Of a stretch of 64,000 nt of DNA, positions 23,560-32,203 are shown one piece after another. The notes below the pieces were generated by a model. The model was given only the letters and a program-made list of their open reading frames with translations. It was not told the DNA's origin and made no database searches. Every line of letters starts with the position of its first letter. Positions within the stretch are counted from its first letter, which is position 1. The stretch is from Streptomyces sp. NBC_01716. Lineage in GTDB: Bacteria > Actinomycetota > Actinomycetes > Streptomycetales > Streptomycetaceae. The stretch spans positions 806,001 to 870,000 of the forward strand of contig NZ_CP109181.1 of the NCBI RefSeq assembly GCF_036248275.1, in the 5' to 3' direction. A program made the position numbers and the translations under genes.

Positions 23560-24777
23560 CTAGACGACCCGCTGGCCCTTCCCGAGTGCGATGACCCCGT
23601 TCTTCGAGACGGTGTAGAGCTCCTCGTCCCGCCCCGGATTGACGCCGATCGTGGCGCCGGGCGGGACGTCCACGTTTTTGTCGAGGATCGAGCCGCGGAC
23701 GACCGCGCCGCGCCCCACCCGTACGTTGTCGTGGAGGACCGAGCCCTGCACCACGGCGCCCTCCTCGATCACCACGCCGGGAGAGAGCACGGAGCGGGTC
23801 ACCTGGCCGCGTATGACGCAGCCCGGGGCGACGATCGACTCGCTCGCGATGCCGCCCGCCACGAACCGCGCGGGCGGGAGCTGGCCGGCGTGGGTGTAGA
23901 TGGGCCAGCGTCTGTTGTCGAGGTTGAACTCCGGCTGGTGCGAGATCAGATCCATGTGCGCGTCGTAGTACGAGTCGAGCGTGCCCACGTCGCGCCAGTA
24001 GCCGTGCTCGCGTGCCGTCTCGCCCGGCACATGGTTGTCGTCGAAGTCGTAGACCTGTGCCATGCCCTGCTCGGTGAGCATCGGCAGGATCGAGCCGCCC
24101 ATGTCATGGACCGACGACTCGTCCTCGGCGTCCCTGTGCAGCGCGTCGACCAGGATCTTGGTGGTGAACAGGTAGTTGCCCATCGAGGCGAAGACATGCT
24201 CGGGGTCGCCCGGCAGCCCCGGCACGTCGGACGGCTTCTCCTGGAACCGGTCGACACGCGTGCCGTCCGGCCCTGGCGTGATGATGCCGAACGACGACGC
24301 CTCGGCGCGCGGCACCCTGATGCCGGCGACGGTGACGCCGGCCCCGCTCTCGATGTGCCGGCGCAGCATCTGCCGCGGGTCCATGCGGTAGACATGGTCG
24401 GCGCCGAACACCGCGATGTAGTCAGGCTGTTCGTCGTGGACGAGATTGAGGGACTGGAGGATCGCGTCCGCGCTGCCGAGATACCAGCGCGGTCCGAGCC
24501 GCTGCTGGGCGGGCACCGGCGTGACGTAGTTGCCGAGGAGACTGGACATCCGCCAGGTGGTGCTCACATGGCGGTCGAGCGAGTGCGACTTGTACTGCGT
24601 CAGCACGCAGTTGCGCAGGATGTCGCCGTTGACGAGATTGGACAGGACGAAGTCGACCAGGCGGTACGTACCGCCGAAGGTCACCGCCGGTTTGGCGCGG
24701 TCGGCGGTCAGCGGCATCAGCCGTTTGCCTTCCCCGCCCGCCAGCACGATTCCGAGCACCGAAGGTCCACCACGCAT
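23560..24777 (-). CDS. glgC: Glucose-1-phosphate adenylyltransferase (ADP-glucose pyrophosphorylase)
   Basis: 405 residues, the normal size. Makes ADP-glucose from ATP and glucose-1-phosphate, the committed step to glycogen or maltose-1-phosphate. The nucleotide-binding loop [13 protein letters not shown] lies near the N-terminus, with the allosteric-site Arg/Lys region ([18 protein letters not shown]) and the catalytic YRMDPRQM. The C-terminal third is a left-handed beta-helix (hexapeptide-like repeats such as [18 protein letters not shown]). Transcribed after glgA with a 53-bp gap. Confidence 0.97.
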   Translation of the reverse strand: MRGGPSVLGIVLAGGEGKRLMPLTADRAKPAVTFGGTYRLVDFVLSNLVNGDILRNCVLTQYKSHSLDRHVSTTWRMSSLLGNYVTPVPAQQRLGPRWYLGSADAILQSLNLVHDEQPDYIAVFGADHVYRMDPRQMLRRHIESGAGVTVAGIRVPRAEASSFGIITPGPDGTRVDRFQEKPSDVPGLPGDPEHVFASMGNYLFTTKILVDALHRDAEDESSVHDMGGSILPMLTEQGMAQVYDFDDNHVPGETAREHGYWRDVGTLDSYYDAHMDLISHQPEFNLDNRRWPIYTHAGQLPPARFVAGGIASESIVAPGCVIRGQVTRSVLSPGVVIEEGAVVQGSVLHDNVRVGRGAVVRGSILDKNVDVPPGATIGVNPGRDEELYTVSKNGVIALGKGQRVV

Positions 24778-24830
24778 CGCCGCTCCTTATGTTCGCGACC
24801 TCACCGGTCGTCCGGATCCGTCTACCCGGG

Positions 24831-26012
24831 CTATTTCGCCTTGAGCAGCTCTTCGTACACCTTGTACGTACGGCGGGCGACCCGGTCCCAGCCGAATTCG
24901 CGCACCGCGCGGTCCCGCCCCGCGGCGCCCATCGCCGTCGCCGACTCCGGGTCGTCCAGGACCCGGTTGAGCGTCTCGGTGAGGGCCGACTCGAAGTCCT
25001 CCGGGTGCCGCTCGTCGTACGGCACCAGCAGGCCCGTGCTCCCGTCGTCGACGACCTCCGGGATGCCGCCGACCGCAGAGGCGACGACCGCCGTACCGCA
25101 GGCCATCGCCTCCAGATTCACGATGCCCAGCGGCTCGTACACCGACGGGCAGACGAACACGGCCGCGTGGCCGAGCAGTTGGACCACCTCGGGGCGCGGC
25201 AGCATCTCGGGGATCCAGAACACTCCGTCGCGGCTGCCGCTCAGCTCGTCCACCAGCTCGCGGAACTCCGCCCCGATCTCCGGTGTGTCGGGCGCGCCCG
25301 CGCAGAGCACCAACTGTGCCTCGGGGTCCAGCGCGCGGGCCGCGCGGAGCAGGTGCGGGACGCCCTTCTGCCGGGTGATGCGGCCGACGAACAGCACGAA
25401 GGGGCGGTCGAGGTCGATACCGATCCGCTCCAGCACGTCGGTACGGGGGTCCGGGCGGTAGAGGCGGGTGTCGATGCCGTTGTGGATCACCCGCACCCGG
25501 TCCGGGGCGAGCGAGGGGTAGCAGTCGAGGATGTCGGTGCGCATACCGTGCGAGACGGCGACGACGGCGTCCGCAGCCTCTATGGCGGAGCGCTCGGCCC
25601 AGCCGGACAGCTCGTAACCGCCGCCGAGCTGCTCGGCCTTCCAGGGCCGCAGCGGCTCCAGCGAGTGGGCGGTCATCACATGAGGGATGCCGTAGAGCAG
25701 CTTGGAGACATGGCCGGCGAGCGCTGCGTACCAGGTGTGCGAGTGCACCAGGTCGCTGCCTTCCACGGCGGCGGCCATCGCGAGATCGACGGAGAACGTG
25801 CGCAGCGCGTCGTTGGCGCCTTCGAGTCCGGCTGCGGCCCGGTGCCGTACGACGCCCTGGGCCCGCTCCTCGGCGCCGGTGCCGTCCTCGCCCCAGCAGT
25901 GCACGCGCAGCTCGGTCAGTTCGCGCAGCTCGCGGGCCAGGAACTCCACGTGGACGCCCGCGCCTCCGTACACATCCGGCGGGTACTCCCTGGTCAGCAG
26001 CCCGACCCTCAC
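24831..26012 (-). CDS. glgA: ADP-glucose-dependent glycosyltransferase, glycogen synthase/GlgM type
   Basis: 393-residue GT4-fold enzyme. The GTG start at 26012 gives MRVGLLTREYPPDVYGGAGV, the family N-terminus; upstream starts would add poorly conserved residues. The sugar-nucleotide site shows PSVYEPLGIVNLEAMACGTAVVAS (E-x7-E). Actinobacterial proteins of this short type, annotated glgA, have been shown in mycobacteria to make alpha-maltose-1-phosphate from ADP-glucose and glucose-1-phosphate (GlgM) for the GlgE pathway. That role is likely here but unproven. It sits beside glgC. Confidence 0.9.
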   Translation of the reverse strand: MRVGLLTREYPPDVYGGAGVHVEFLARELRELTELRVHCWGEDGTGAEERAQGVVRHRAAAGLEGANDALRTFSVDLAMAAAVEGSDLVHSHTWYAALAGHVSKLLYGIPHVMTAHSLEPLRPWKAEQLGGGYELSGWAERSAIEAADAVVAVSHGMRTDILDCYPSLAPDRVRVIHNGIDTRLYRPDPRTDVLERIGIDLDRPFVLFVGRITRQKGVPHLLRAARALDPEAQLVLCAGAPDTPEIGAEFRELVDELSGSRDGVFWIPEMLPRPEVVQLLGHAAVFVCPSVYEPLGIVNLEAMACGTAVVASAVGGIPEVVDDGSTGLLVPYDERHPEDFESALTETLNRVLDDPESATAMGAAGRDRAVREFGWDRVARRTYKVYEELLKAK

Positions 26013-26052
26013 GCCATACCCCCGTCGCCCGACGATCTCAGCCATGTCATGG

Positions 26053-26811
26053 TCACCCGGAAACCTCTCGTGGGGAAGAGCGCTGCGGCGGCCGGTCGAA
26101 GACGCAGTCCCCGCAGAGGCCGCCGGAGGGGCAACGGTAGTAGAGGCAGCAGCTGTGGCGGCGGAAGGAGCCGTGCCGCGATACACCCGTGGTTCGCAGG
26201 TCGGGGTGGGCGAAGAGCGCCGCGCCGATGGCGGCGGCCCGCTCGCCCGCCTCGGGCCGTCCGGCCCGGCCGCTCCAGACTCGGAGTTCGCGTACGGCCC
26301 CCGCCAGGGCCGAGCCGGCGTTGCCCCACAGCAGGCGCGGCGAGATACGGCCGTCGGCCCGCAGGGCCGTCGTCAGCGGAACGAGATGGCCGTACTGGAC
26401 CACCTCGCGGACCGCATCGGCGAGGGCGGGGACTGTGCCCCCGTCCGTGGGGAAGGCGCGTGGCTCGGGCAGCCGGAGGTCGTCCGGCGAGGAACGGAGC
26501 GGGGCCCAGTGCAGCCGCGCCGGATCCAGGTGAGGGACCTCGCCGTGCAGCGCGGCCGAGCCCAGTGCGACCGACCAGAGCCGGGCGGCGAGCCCCAGTT
26601 GCGCGACGGACGCGGCGATCCGGCGCTCGGGCGCGCCGAGCTTCCGGGCGACCGTGTCGACGCGCGCCGAAAGTGGCGCGATGTCGCCCGCGTAGATCTG
26701 TGCGAACGGGATGTACGCGCCGCCTTGGGCGAGCCCTTCCGTGGGTCCTTCGGCCGCCTCCGTCCGCAGGGCGAAGAACCCGCCCACCGACCCGACCTCC
26801 GCGAGATCCAT
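26053..26811 (-). CDS. FhuF-like (2Fe-2S) ferric reductase-family protein
   Basis: 252 residues. The C-terminal cysteine set CC-x10-C-x2-C (CCLYYRCPSGGLCGDC) is the 2Fe-2S signature of FhuF ferric-siderophore reductases. The upstream part is the IucA/IucC-FhuF-like domain. Start at ATG 26811, preceded by GGGGGCGG. The second Cys-rich stretch has an extra Cys between the pairs. It lies 41 bp upstream of glgA on the same strand, with no siderophore gene nearby, so its substrate is open. Confidence 0.8.
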   Translation of the reverse strand: MDLAEVGSVGGFFALRTEAAEGPTEGLAQGGAYIPFAQIYAGDIAPLSARVDTVARKLGAPERRIAASVAQLGLAARLWSVALGSAALHGEVPHLDPARLHWAPLRSSPDDLRLPEPRAFPTDGGTVPALADAVREVVQYGHLVPLTTALRADGRISPRLLWGNAGSALAGAVRELRVWSGRAGRPEAGERAAAIGAALFAHPDLRTTGVSRHGSFRRHSCCLYYRCPSGGLCGDCVFDRPPQRSSPREVSG

Positions 26812-26961
26812 CTGCCGCCCCCGTCTCTGATCATCACCGCTGTCTTCGATCGTCACCGACCATTACTGTCCGTAACGTCCGGCGGTCGCGGTGAGTGCCC
26901 GTTCCGGAGCGCCGCGTGCCCCCGGCGACTCCGCCCGAGGTCGGAGGCCACCGTCAGGGGA

Positions 26962-27030
26962 ATGACTACGGCTCCACCGACGTACTACTACAGCAGTACG
27001 TCGGAATGCCGTCTTCAGGACGACGACTAA
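26962..27030 (+). CDS. Possible 22-residue peptide ORF upstream of the transporter
   Basis: ATG at 26962 runs to TAA at 27030 and encodes a Thr/Tyr-rich peptide (three consecutive Tyr, one Cys) with an acidic DDD end. AGGGG is directly against the ATG, too close for an ideal site. It sits 27 bp before the DMT transporter, where a leader peptide could act. Evidence is weak. Confidence 0.25.
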   Translation: MTTAPPTYYYSSTSECRLQDDD

Positions 27031-27057
27031 TCGCACCTGGCGAGAGATCGTGGATAT

Positions 27058-28215
27058 ATGAGTGCACTCGCGCTGTCCGTGCTGCTGTCACTGGTCTCCG
27101 CGGTCGCGTACGCGGCCGGGGCGATCCTCCAGGAGCGCGTAGCGGCTGACACACCGGCCAGGCCTTACGCGCCCCTGCATCACGGCGTGTGGTGGGCCGC
27201 TGTGGCGTTGAACGGTGTGGGCGGACTGCTTCACGTCGTCGCGCTGGCGTACGGACCGCTCAGCCTCGTACAGCCGCTCGGTGCCCTGACGATCGTCTTC
27301 GCGCTGCCGATGGCGGCCGTCTTCGTCCGCCGCAAGGCGGGTGCCGCCGCCTGGCGCGGGGCGCTCCTGGCGACGCTCGGACTGGCCGGGCTGCTCGCGC
27401 TGACCGGCTCCGCGGGGTCCCACTCGCTGGGCTCCGGTGAGCGCATGTTCGTGGCCGTCGCCACCGCCGGTGTGGTGGGCCTGCTGTTCCTGGTCGCGCA
27501 GGCCGTGAACCGTCCGGCCGTCCGCAGTGTGCTGCTGGCCGCTGCGGCCGGTGTCGCCTTCGGTATCTCCTCGGTGTTCACCAAGACCGTCGCCGTCGAC
27601 TGGAGCGAGGGCACGCTCGGCGGTCAGGTGCCGAGCCTGCTGGTCATCGCGGTCCTGGCCGTGGCCGGGCTGCTGCTCTCGCAGGCCTCCTACCGAGGCG
27701 CGGGGCTCGCCGCGCCCCTGGCCACGGTCACGGTCGTGAATCCGGTGGTCGCCGCCGCGGTCGGACTCACCCTGTTCAACGAGGGATTCCGGTACGGCCT
27801 GACGGGCGGCCTGCTCGCCCTCGGCTTCGGTGTGGTGACCGCCGGCGGACTGGTCCTCCTGACGACGGAGCGGCTCGCCGCGCAGACGGCGGCGGCTGCC
27901 GGGGAGCCCGCCCTCGGCGCCGAGGCCCCGGGCAGCGTCGCGGCACCGGACAACGGACAGGCCGGAGCCACGCGGGTCGAGCAGCGTCACGCCTGGGCGC
28001 ACCCGGCCGCCTGGCACCGGCAGCCGAGCCGGCGCCAGGGGCCGGACCGGCCCGAGCACAAGGCCGTGCGCCACATCCTGCGGCGGACCGTCCGCTCAGA
28101 GGCGGACTCCGCCCGCCCTGAGGTAGGAGACGGGGTCGATGTCGGAGCCGTAGCCGGGCCCCGTTCGCATCTCGAAGTGGAGGTGCGGTCCGGTGCTGTT
28201 TCCGGTCGATCCTGA
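27058..28215 (+). CDS. DMT/EamA-type transporter with long C-terminal tail
   Basis: Ten predicted membrane segments over about 280 residues in two EamA-like halves (LSLVSAVAYAAGAILQE opens the first; FGISSVFTKTVAVDW opens the second). Probably exports a small metabolite. The remaining 105 residues are polar, with a His/Arg/Gln-rich patch, and the last 120 bp run antisense over the end of the cell-wall hydrolase gene. Either the tail is real and overlaps its neighbour or a frameshift removed an earlier stop. ATG at 27058. Confidence 0.8.
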   Translation: MSALALSVLLSLVSAVAYAAGAILQERVAADTPARPYAPLHHGVWWAAVALNGVGGLLHVVALAYGPLSLVQPLGALTIVFALPMAAVFVRRKAGAAAWRGALLATLGLAGLLALTGSAGSHSLGSGERMFVAVATAGVVGLLFLVAQAVNRPAVRSVLLAAAAGVAFGISSVFTKTVAVDWSEGTLGGQVPSLLVIAVLAVAGLLLSQASYRGAGLAAPLATVTVVNPVVAAAVGLTLFNEGFRYGLTGGLLALGFGVVTAGGLVLLTTERLAAQTAAAAGEPALGAEAPGSVAAPDNGQAGATRVEQRHAWAHPAAWHRQPSRRQGPDRPEHKAVRHILRRTVRSEADSARPEVGDGVDVGAVAGPRSHLEVEVRSGAVSGRS

Positions 28216-29406
28216 CCGTGCGATGCGCTGGCCCGCGTTCACCTTCTGACCGTCACGCACGTTGAGCGCCGACAGGTGCGCGTACTGGCTGTACTTGCCG
28301 TCCCCGTGCCGGATGACGACCTGGTAGCCGTACGCCCCCTCCCAGCCCGCCGACACGACCGTGCCACCGGCCACGGCCTTCACCGACGTGCCCGTGGGGA
28401 CGGGGAAGTCGACGCCGGTGTGGTAGCCGCTCGCCCAGGAGCCGGCCTGCCGGTACGGGGTGCCCGTGCCCGCACTGACCGGCGCGCTGAAGCCGGACGA
28501 CTGCTTGGGCTTCGACGCCTCCTGTTTGGGCCGCGGCTTCGACGCCTGCTGCTTGGGCTGCTGCCGGGGCTCTTCCTTCGGCTTCTCCGCCCGCGGCTCG
28601 GGCTTGGGCTTCTCGGCCTGCTTGGGCGGCTGCGCCTTCGCGGCGGGCTTCTTCGCCGGCTTCTCCGCCTCCTTGGGAGGGGCGGGCGCCTCGGCGGCCG
28701 GCTTGTCCTTCGAAGGGGCGGAGACGTGCAGGACGAGCTTCTGTCCGGGGAAGATCAGATCGGGGTCGCTGCCGATGACCCTGCGGTTCTCCTCGTACAG
28801 CCGCTGCCAGCCGCCCCGCAGTTCCCTGGAGGCCGCGATCCCGGAGAGCGAGTCGCCTCCCGCCACCGTGTAGCCCTCACGCTCGGTCGGCACGGACGTG
28901 GGCGAGGCGGCCTTCTTGGGATCGCTCCGAGGGGCGCTCGCCGAGTCGCCGGCCTTCCGCGCGGACGCGGTGTCCTGGCCGCCCCGGGGGTCGCGGGCCT
29001 TGGCCGGTGACACGTCGGGGGCGTCGCCGCCGCGTGTGAGTCCGGCCTCCACCGAGCAGTGGGGCCACGCTCGCGGTCCCTGGCCCTTGAGGACCTTCTC
29101 GGCTATCGCGATCTGCTGGTCCTTGGTGGCGAGGTCGGCGCGTGCCGCGTACTGCCCGCCGCCGAACGCCTCCCACGTGGACTGGCTGAACTGAAGCCCG
29201 CCGAAGTAGCCGTTGCCGGTGTTGATCTGCCAGTTGTTCGTGGACTCGCAGGCCGCGACCTTCTCCCAGGTGTCCACGGGAGCCGCGTTCGCCGTGCCCG
29301 CGCCGATGAGTGGCAGGGCGATGCCCGCGCCGCCCGCCGTCACGGTGAGCGAAGCGCGGTTGATGCGGCTCGGCTGGTATCTGCGGTGGCGACCGGTTGC
29401 GGCCAT
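28096..29406 (-). CDS. Secreted Rpf-LysM-M23 cell-wall hydrolase
   Basis: 436 residues; ATG at 29406 opens a signal peptide (ASLTVTAGGAGIALPLIGAG, cleavage near ANAA). Order: resuscitation-promoting-factor/transglycosylase domain (about 43-120, WEKVAACESTNNWQINTGNG with the catalytic Glu), an Ala/Ser linker, LysM (about 175-225, YTVAGGDSLSGIA), a 100-residue Lys/Pro/Glu-rich linker, and an M23 endopeptidase domain with HTGVDFPVPTG and HLHFEM zinc ligands. It combines glycan and peptide-cleaving domains on one chain and probably acts on peptidoglycan during germination or growth. I looked for the c-di-AMP riboswitch known before rpf genes and saw none. Confidence 0.93.
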   Translation of the reverse strand: MAATGRHRRYQPSRINRASLTVTAGGAGIALPLIGAGTANAAPVDTWEKVAACESTNNWQINTGNGYFGGLQFSQSTWEAFGGGQYAARADLATKDQQIAIAEKVLKGQGPRAWPHCSVEAGLTRGGDAPDVSPAKARDPRGGQDTASARKAGDSASAPRSDPKKAASPTSVPTEREGYTVAGGDSLSGIAASRELRGGWQRLYEENRRVIGSDPDLIFPGQKLVLHVSAPSKDKPAAEAPAPPKEAEKPAKKPAAKAQPPKQAEKPKPEPRAEKPKEEPRQQPKQQASKPRPKQEASKPKQSSGFSAPVSAGTGTPYRQAGSWASGYHTGVDFPVPTGTSVKAVAGGTVVSAGWEGAYGYQVVIRHGDGKYSQYAHLSALNVRDGQKVNAGQRIARSGSTGNSTGPHLHFEMRTGPGYGSDIDPVSYLRAGGVRL

Positions 29407-29603
29407 GGTCTCGGCTCCCCCACTGGCAGGTAAGGACGTCTGGGACACGTCGCAATCGGTCAACTTAGGGCAGTCGCATGTGCAATGACAAGGGCTCACC
29501 CGGGGAGCCCGCACGGCACGTGTGCGCCCGCCGTGCGTCGTCGCAGCCCAGGGGCCGGGATTGACAGCCGACGGACCGTCCGGCGAGTCTTGGGCAGTCG
29601 ACG

Positions 29604-29617
29604 GGAGAGCGCTCTCC
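29604..29617. promoter_or_regulatory. LacI-type operator before the GH3 gene
   Basis: GGAGAGCGCTCTCC (extended GGGAGAGCGCTCTCCA), a perfect 14-bp palindrome 20 bp upstream of the GH3 start. It matches the sites at 32169, 54890 and 56193. The adjacent LacI regulator at 32204 is the likely binder. Confidence 0.75.
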
Positions 29618-29637
29618 AACAGGATTGAAGGGGCGGT

Positions 29638-32187
29638 ATGGCCGAGGACGAGACCGAGCGGCTGCTGGAGAAACTCGACACCGGGCAGAAGGTGCGTCTG
29701 CTGACGGGCGCCAGCAACTGGCGTACGTACGGCGAACCGGCCGTCGGGCTCCGTCCCCTGACGATGTCCGACGGACCGGCCGGCGTGCGCGGCGACGCCT
29801 GGGACGAACGGCGGACCTCTCTCGTCCTGCCGTCGCCGACCGCTCTCGCGGCCTCCTGGGACGAGGAGTTGGTGCGGGAGCTCGGCGGGCTCCTGGCCGC
29901 CGAGGCGCGTCGCAAGGGTGTCCAGGTGCTGCTTGCGCCGACCCTGAATCTGCACCGATCGCCGCTGGGCGGGCGGCACTTCGAGTGTTTCTCCGAGGAT
30001 CCGCTGCTGACCGCGCGCGCGGGCGTCGCCTTCGTGACGGGCGTACAGGAGGGCGGGGTGGCGGCCACGGCCAAGCACTTCGTGGCCAACGACGCGGAGA
30101 CGGACCGGCTGCACGTCGACGTACGGGTGGACGAACGGACCCTGCGCGAAATCTATCTGGCCCCGTTCGAGGCGGCCGTGGACGCGGGTGTCTGGGCGGT
30201 GATGTCCGCGTACAACAAGGTCAACGGCGAGACGATGTCGGCGAGTCCGCTCCTGGAGCTGCCGCTGAAGGGAGACCGGCCGGGCGACGGAAGCGGACCG
30301 GCCGACGGACACGAGCCGCCGTACGGCGGCTGGGGCTTCGACGGGCTGGTCGTCTCCGACTGGGGCGCGGTGCGCACCCTGCTCGACAGCGCCCGCTCGG
30401 GCCAGGACCTCGCCATGCCGGGCCCGGAGAGCCCCTGGGCGGCCGGACTGCTCGACGCCGTGAAGACGGGCCTGATCGACGAGGCGCTGATCGACGCCAA
30501 GGTACGGCGGCTGCTCCGGCTCGCCCGCCGGGTGGGTGCGCTGGGGCCTGTCCGGCGGCTGTTGACCCCGTACTCCGGGCAACGGGCCCTGCTGCGGCGG
30601 GCCGTCGCCGCCGGCACGGTCCTGCTGCGCAACGAGGGCGGCCTGCTGCCCCTGGATCCGTCCCGGACGCGCCGCGTCGCCGTTATCGGACCGCACGCGA
30701 CGGCCGTACGGATCCAAGGAGGCGGCAGCGCCGAGGTGTTCCCCTCCTCCGTGGTCACGCCGCTGGAGGGGATCGAGACGGCGCTGCGCGAGGCCGCCGG
30801 GGCCCCGGACCGGGCGGCGGCCGATGTGACGTACGCGCCCGGCCTGCCGCCCCACACCCGCCCGCGCCCGCTCGACCCGGCCTGGACGCGCGACCCGCGC
30901 GACGGTGAACCGGGCGTTCTCGTACGGCTGCTGGACGCCGCGGGCGCCGAACTGCACGCCGAACACCGCCTGTCGGGCCGCATCGTGGAACCGGCCCGCG
31001 TCCCCGGCGCCGTCACCGTGGAGATCAGCGCGCTCGTCCGCCCCACGGAGAGCGGCAGTTGGACGCTGGGGGTGGGCGGCTGGGGGCTCATCTCCCTGTC
31101 GGTGGACGGCCGGACGCTCCTGACGGGTGACTTCCCGCTCGACAGCGACGACCCCACCCGTGTGCATGTCTCCCCGCCCTACCGTTGTACGGAGGCCGAG
31201 TTGACCGAGGGCGTGGAGGCGGAGGTCGTGGCCCGGCGGCGGCTCGACCCCGGAACGGGTGTGGCCACCCTGCTGGCCGCAGCGCCCCCGCCGGGTGACG
31301 CGGAGAGCGCTCTCGCCGCCGCCGTGGCCGCCGCGAGGGCGGCCGATGTCGCGGTGGTCGTGGTGGGCACGACCGAGGAGAGCGAGTCCGAGGGCCGCGA
31401 CCGCGAGTCCCTGGCGCTGCCGGACGGGCAGGACACGCTCGTACGGGCGGTGGCCCGCGCCAATCCGCGCACGGTGGTGCTGGTGAACTCGGGCGGCCCG
31501 GTCGCGCTGCCCTGGCACCGTGACGTACCCGCGCTGCTCCTCGCCTGGTTCCCCGGCCAGGAGGCCGGACACGGCCTGGCCGACGTGCTGTTCGGCGCCG
31601 CCGAGCCCGGCGGACGGCTGCCGACGACCTGGGCGCTGGCCCAGGAGGACGTCCCGGTGCTGGGCACCCGGCCGCGCGGCGGACGCCTTCCTTACGAGGA
31701 GGGCATCCACATCGGCCACCGCGCGTGGCTGCGGGCCGGGGCGGAGCCCGCGTACTGGTTCGGCCACGGGCTCGGCTACACCACGTGGGAGTACGAGGAG
31801 TTGGAGGCACCGGACACCGTGCGCGGGTCCGGGGAGGCCGTCGACGTACGCGTACGGCTGTGCAACACCGGCCCGCGCAGAGGCCGTGAGGTCGTCCAGG
31901 TCTATCTGGCCCGCCCGGACACGGCGGTCGACCGGCCGGTGCGCGCGCTGGCGGGTTACGCGGCGGTCGAGGCCGGTCCCGGCGAGGAGGCCGTGGTGAC
32001 CGTACGGCTCGGGGCGCGGGCGCTGTCGCACTGGTCGACGGAGCACGGCCGCTGGGAGAGCGAACCGGGCAAGTTCACGCTCCTGGCGGGGTCTTCGTCG
32101 GGAGAACTGCCGCTGCGCACGGCTCTCACGGTGCGGGCGACGGGGCCGCTCACGGCGGGTCCGTCGATGGAGAGCGCTCTCCGCTGA
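29638..32187 (+). CDS. Glycoside hydrolase family 3 (beta-glucosidase/xylosidase-like)
   Basis: 849 residues without a signal peptide, so probably cytoplasmic. Order: GH3 N-domain barrel with KHFVAND and nucleophile loop LVVSDWGA, GH3 C-domain interrupted by a PA14-like insertion (about 400-540), then the (alpha/beta) sandwich region with VGTTEESESEGRDR and FPGQEAG, and a fibronectin-III-like end. The PA14 insertion is typical of the large beta-glucosidases. Probably hydrolyses imported beta-linked oligosaccharides. Flanked upstream by an operator and downstream by its LacI gene. Confidence 0.93.
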   Translation: MAEDETERLLEKLDTGQKVRLLTGASNWRTYGEPAVGLRPLTMSDGPAGVRGDAWDERRTSLVLPSPTALAASWDEELVRELGGLLAAEARRKGVQVLLAPTLNLHRSPLGGRHFECFSEDPLLTARAGVAFVTGVQEGGVAATAKHFVANDAETDRLHVDVRVDERTLREIYLAPFEAAVDAGVWAVMSAYNKVNGETMSASPLLELPLKGDRPGDGSGPADGHEPPYGGWGFDGLVVSDWGAVRTLLDSARSGQDLAMPGPESPWAAGLLDAVKTGLIDEALIDAKVRRLLRLARRVGALGPVRRLLTPYSGQRALLRRAVAAGTVLLRNEGGLLPLDPSRTRRVAVIGPHATAVRIQGGGSAEVFPSSVVTPLEGIETALREAAGAPDRAAADVTYAPGLPPHTRPRPLDPAWTRDPRDGEPGVLVRLLDAAGAELHAEHRLSGRIVEPARVPGAVTVEISALVRPTESGSWTLGVGGWGLISLSVDGRTLLTGDFPLDSDDPTRVHVSPPYRCTEAELTEGVEAEVVARRRLDPGTGVATLLAAAPPPGDAESALAAAVAAARAADVAVVVVGTTEESESEGRDRESLALPDGQDTLVRAVARANPRTVVLVNSGGPVALPWHRDVPALLLAWFPGQEAGHGLADVLFGAAEPGGRLPTTWALAQEDVPVLGTRPRGGRLPYEEGIHIGHRAWLRAGAEPAYWFGHGLGYTTWEYEELEAPDTVRGSGEAVDVRVRLCNTGPRRGREVVQVYLARPDTAVDRPVRALAGYAAVEAGPGEEAVVTVRLGARALSHWSTEHGRWESEPGKFTLLAGSSSGELPLRTALTVRATGPLTAGPSMESALR
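32169..32182. promoter_or_regulatory. LacI-type operator at the end of the GH3 gene, before LacI
   Basis: GGAGAGCGCTCTCC again, overlapping the last codons of the GH3 gene and 22 bp upstream of the LacI start. A TATAAA-like string follows. It would let the repressor regulate its own gene. Confidence 0.75.
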
Positions 32188-32203
32188 TGCTATAAATGCG
32201 CTC

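Noticed and set aside
29407-29637. Possible c-di-AMP (ydaO-type) riboswitch before the Rpf-M23 gene
   Set aside because: Such riboswitches precede many streptomycete rpf genes, but the leader here is short and I could not find the conserved ydaO core.
31302-31315. Fifth copy of the GGAGAGCGCTCTC motif inside the GH3 gene
   Set aside because: Thirteen of fourteen bases match but it lies within coding sequence with no promoter nearby. Could be chance or an auxiliary site; not counted in the regulon.
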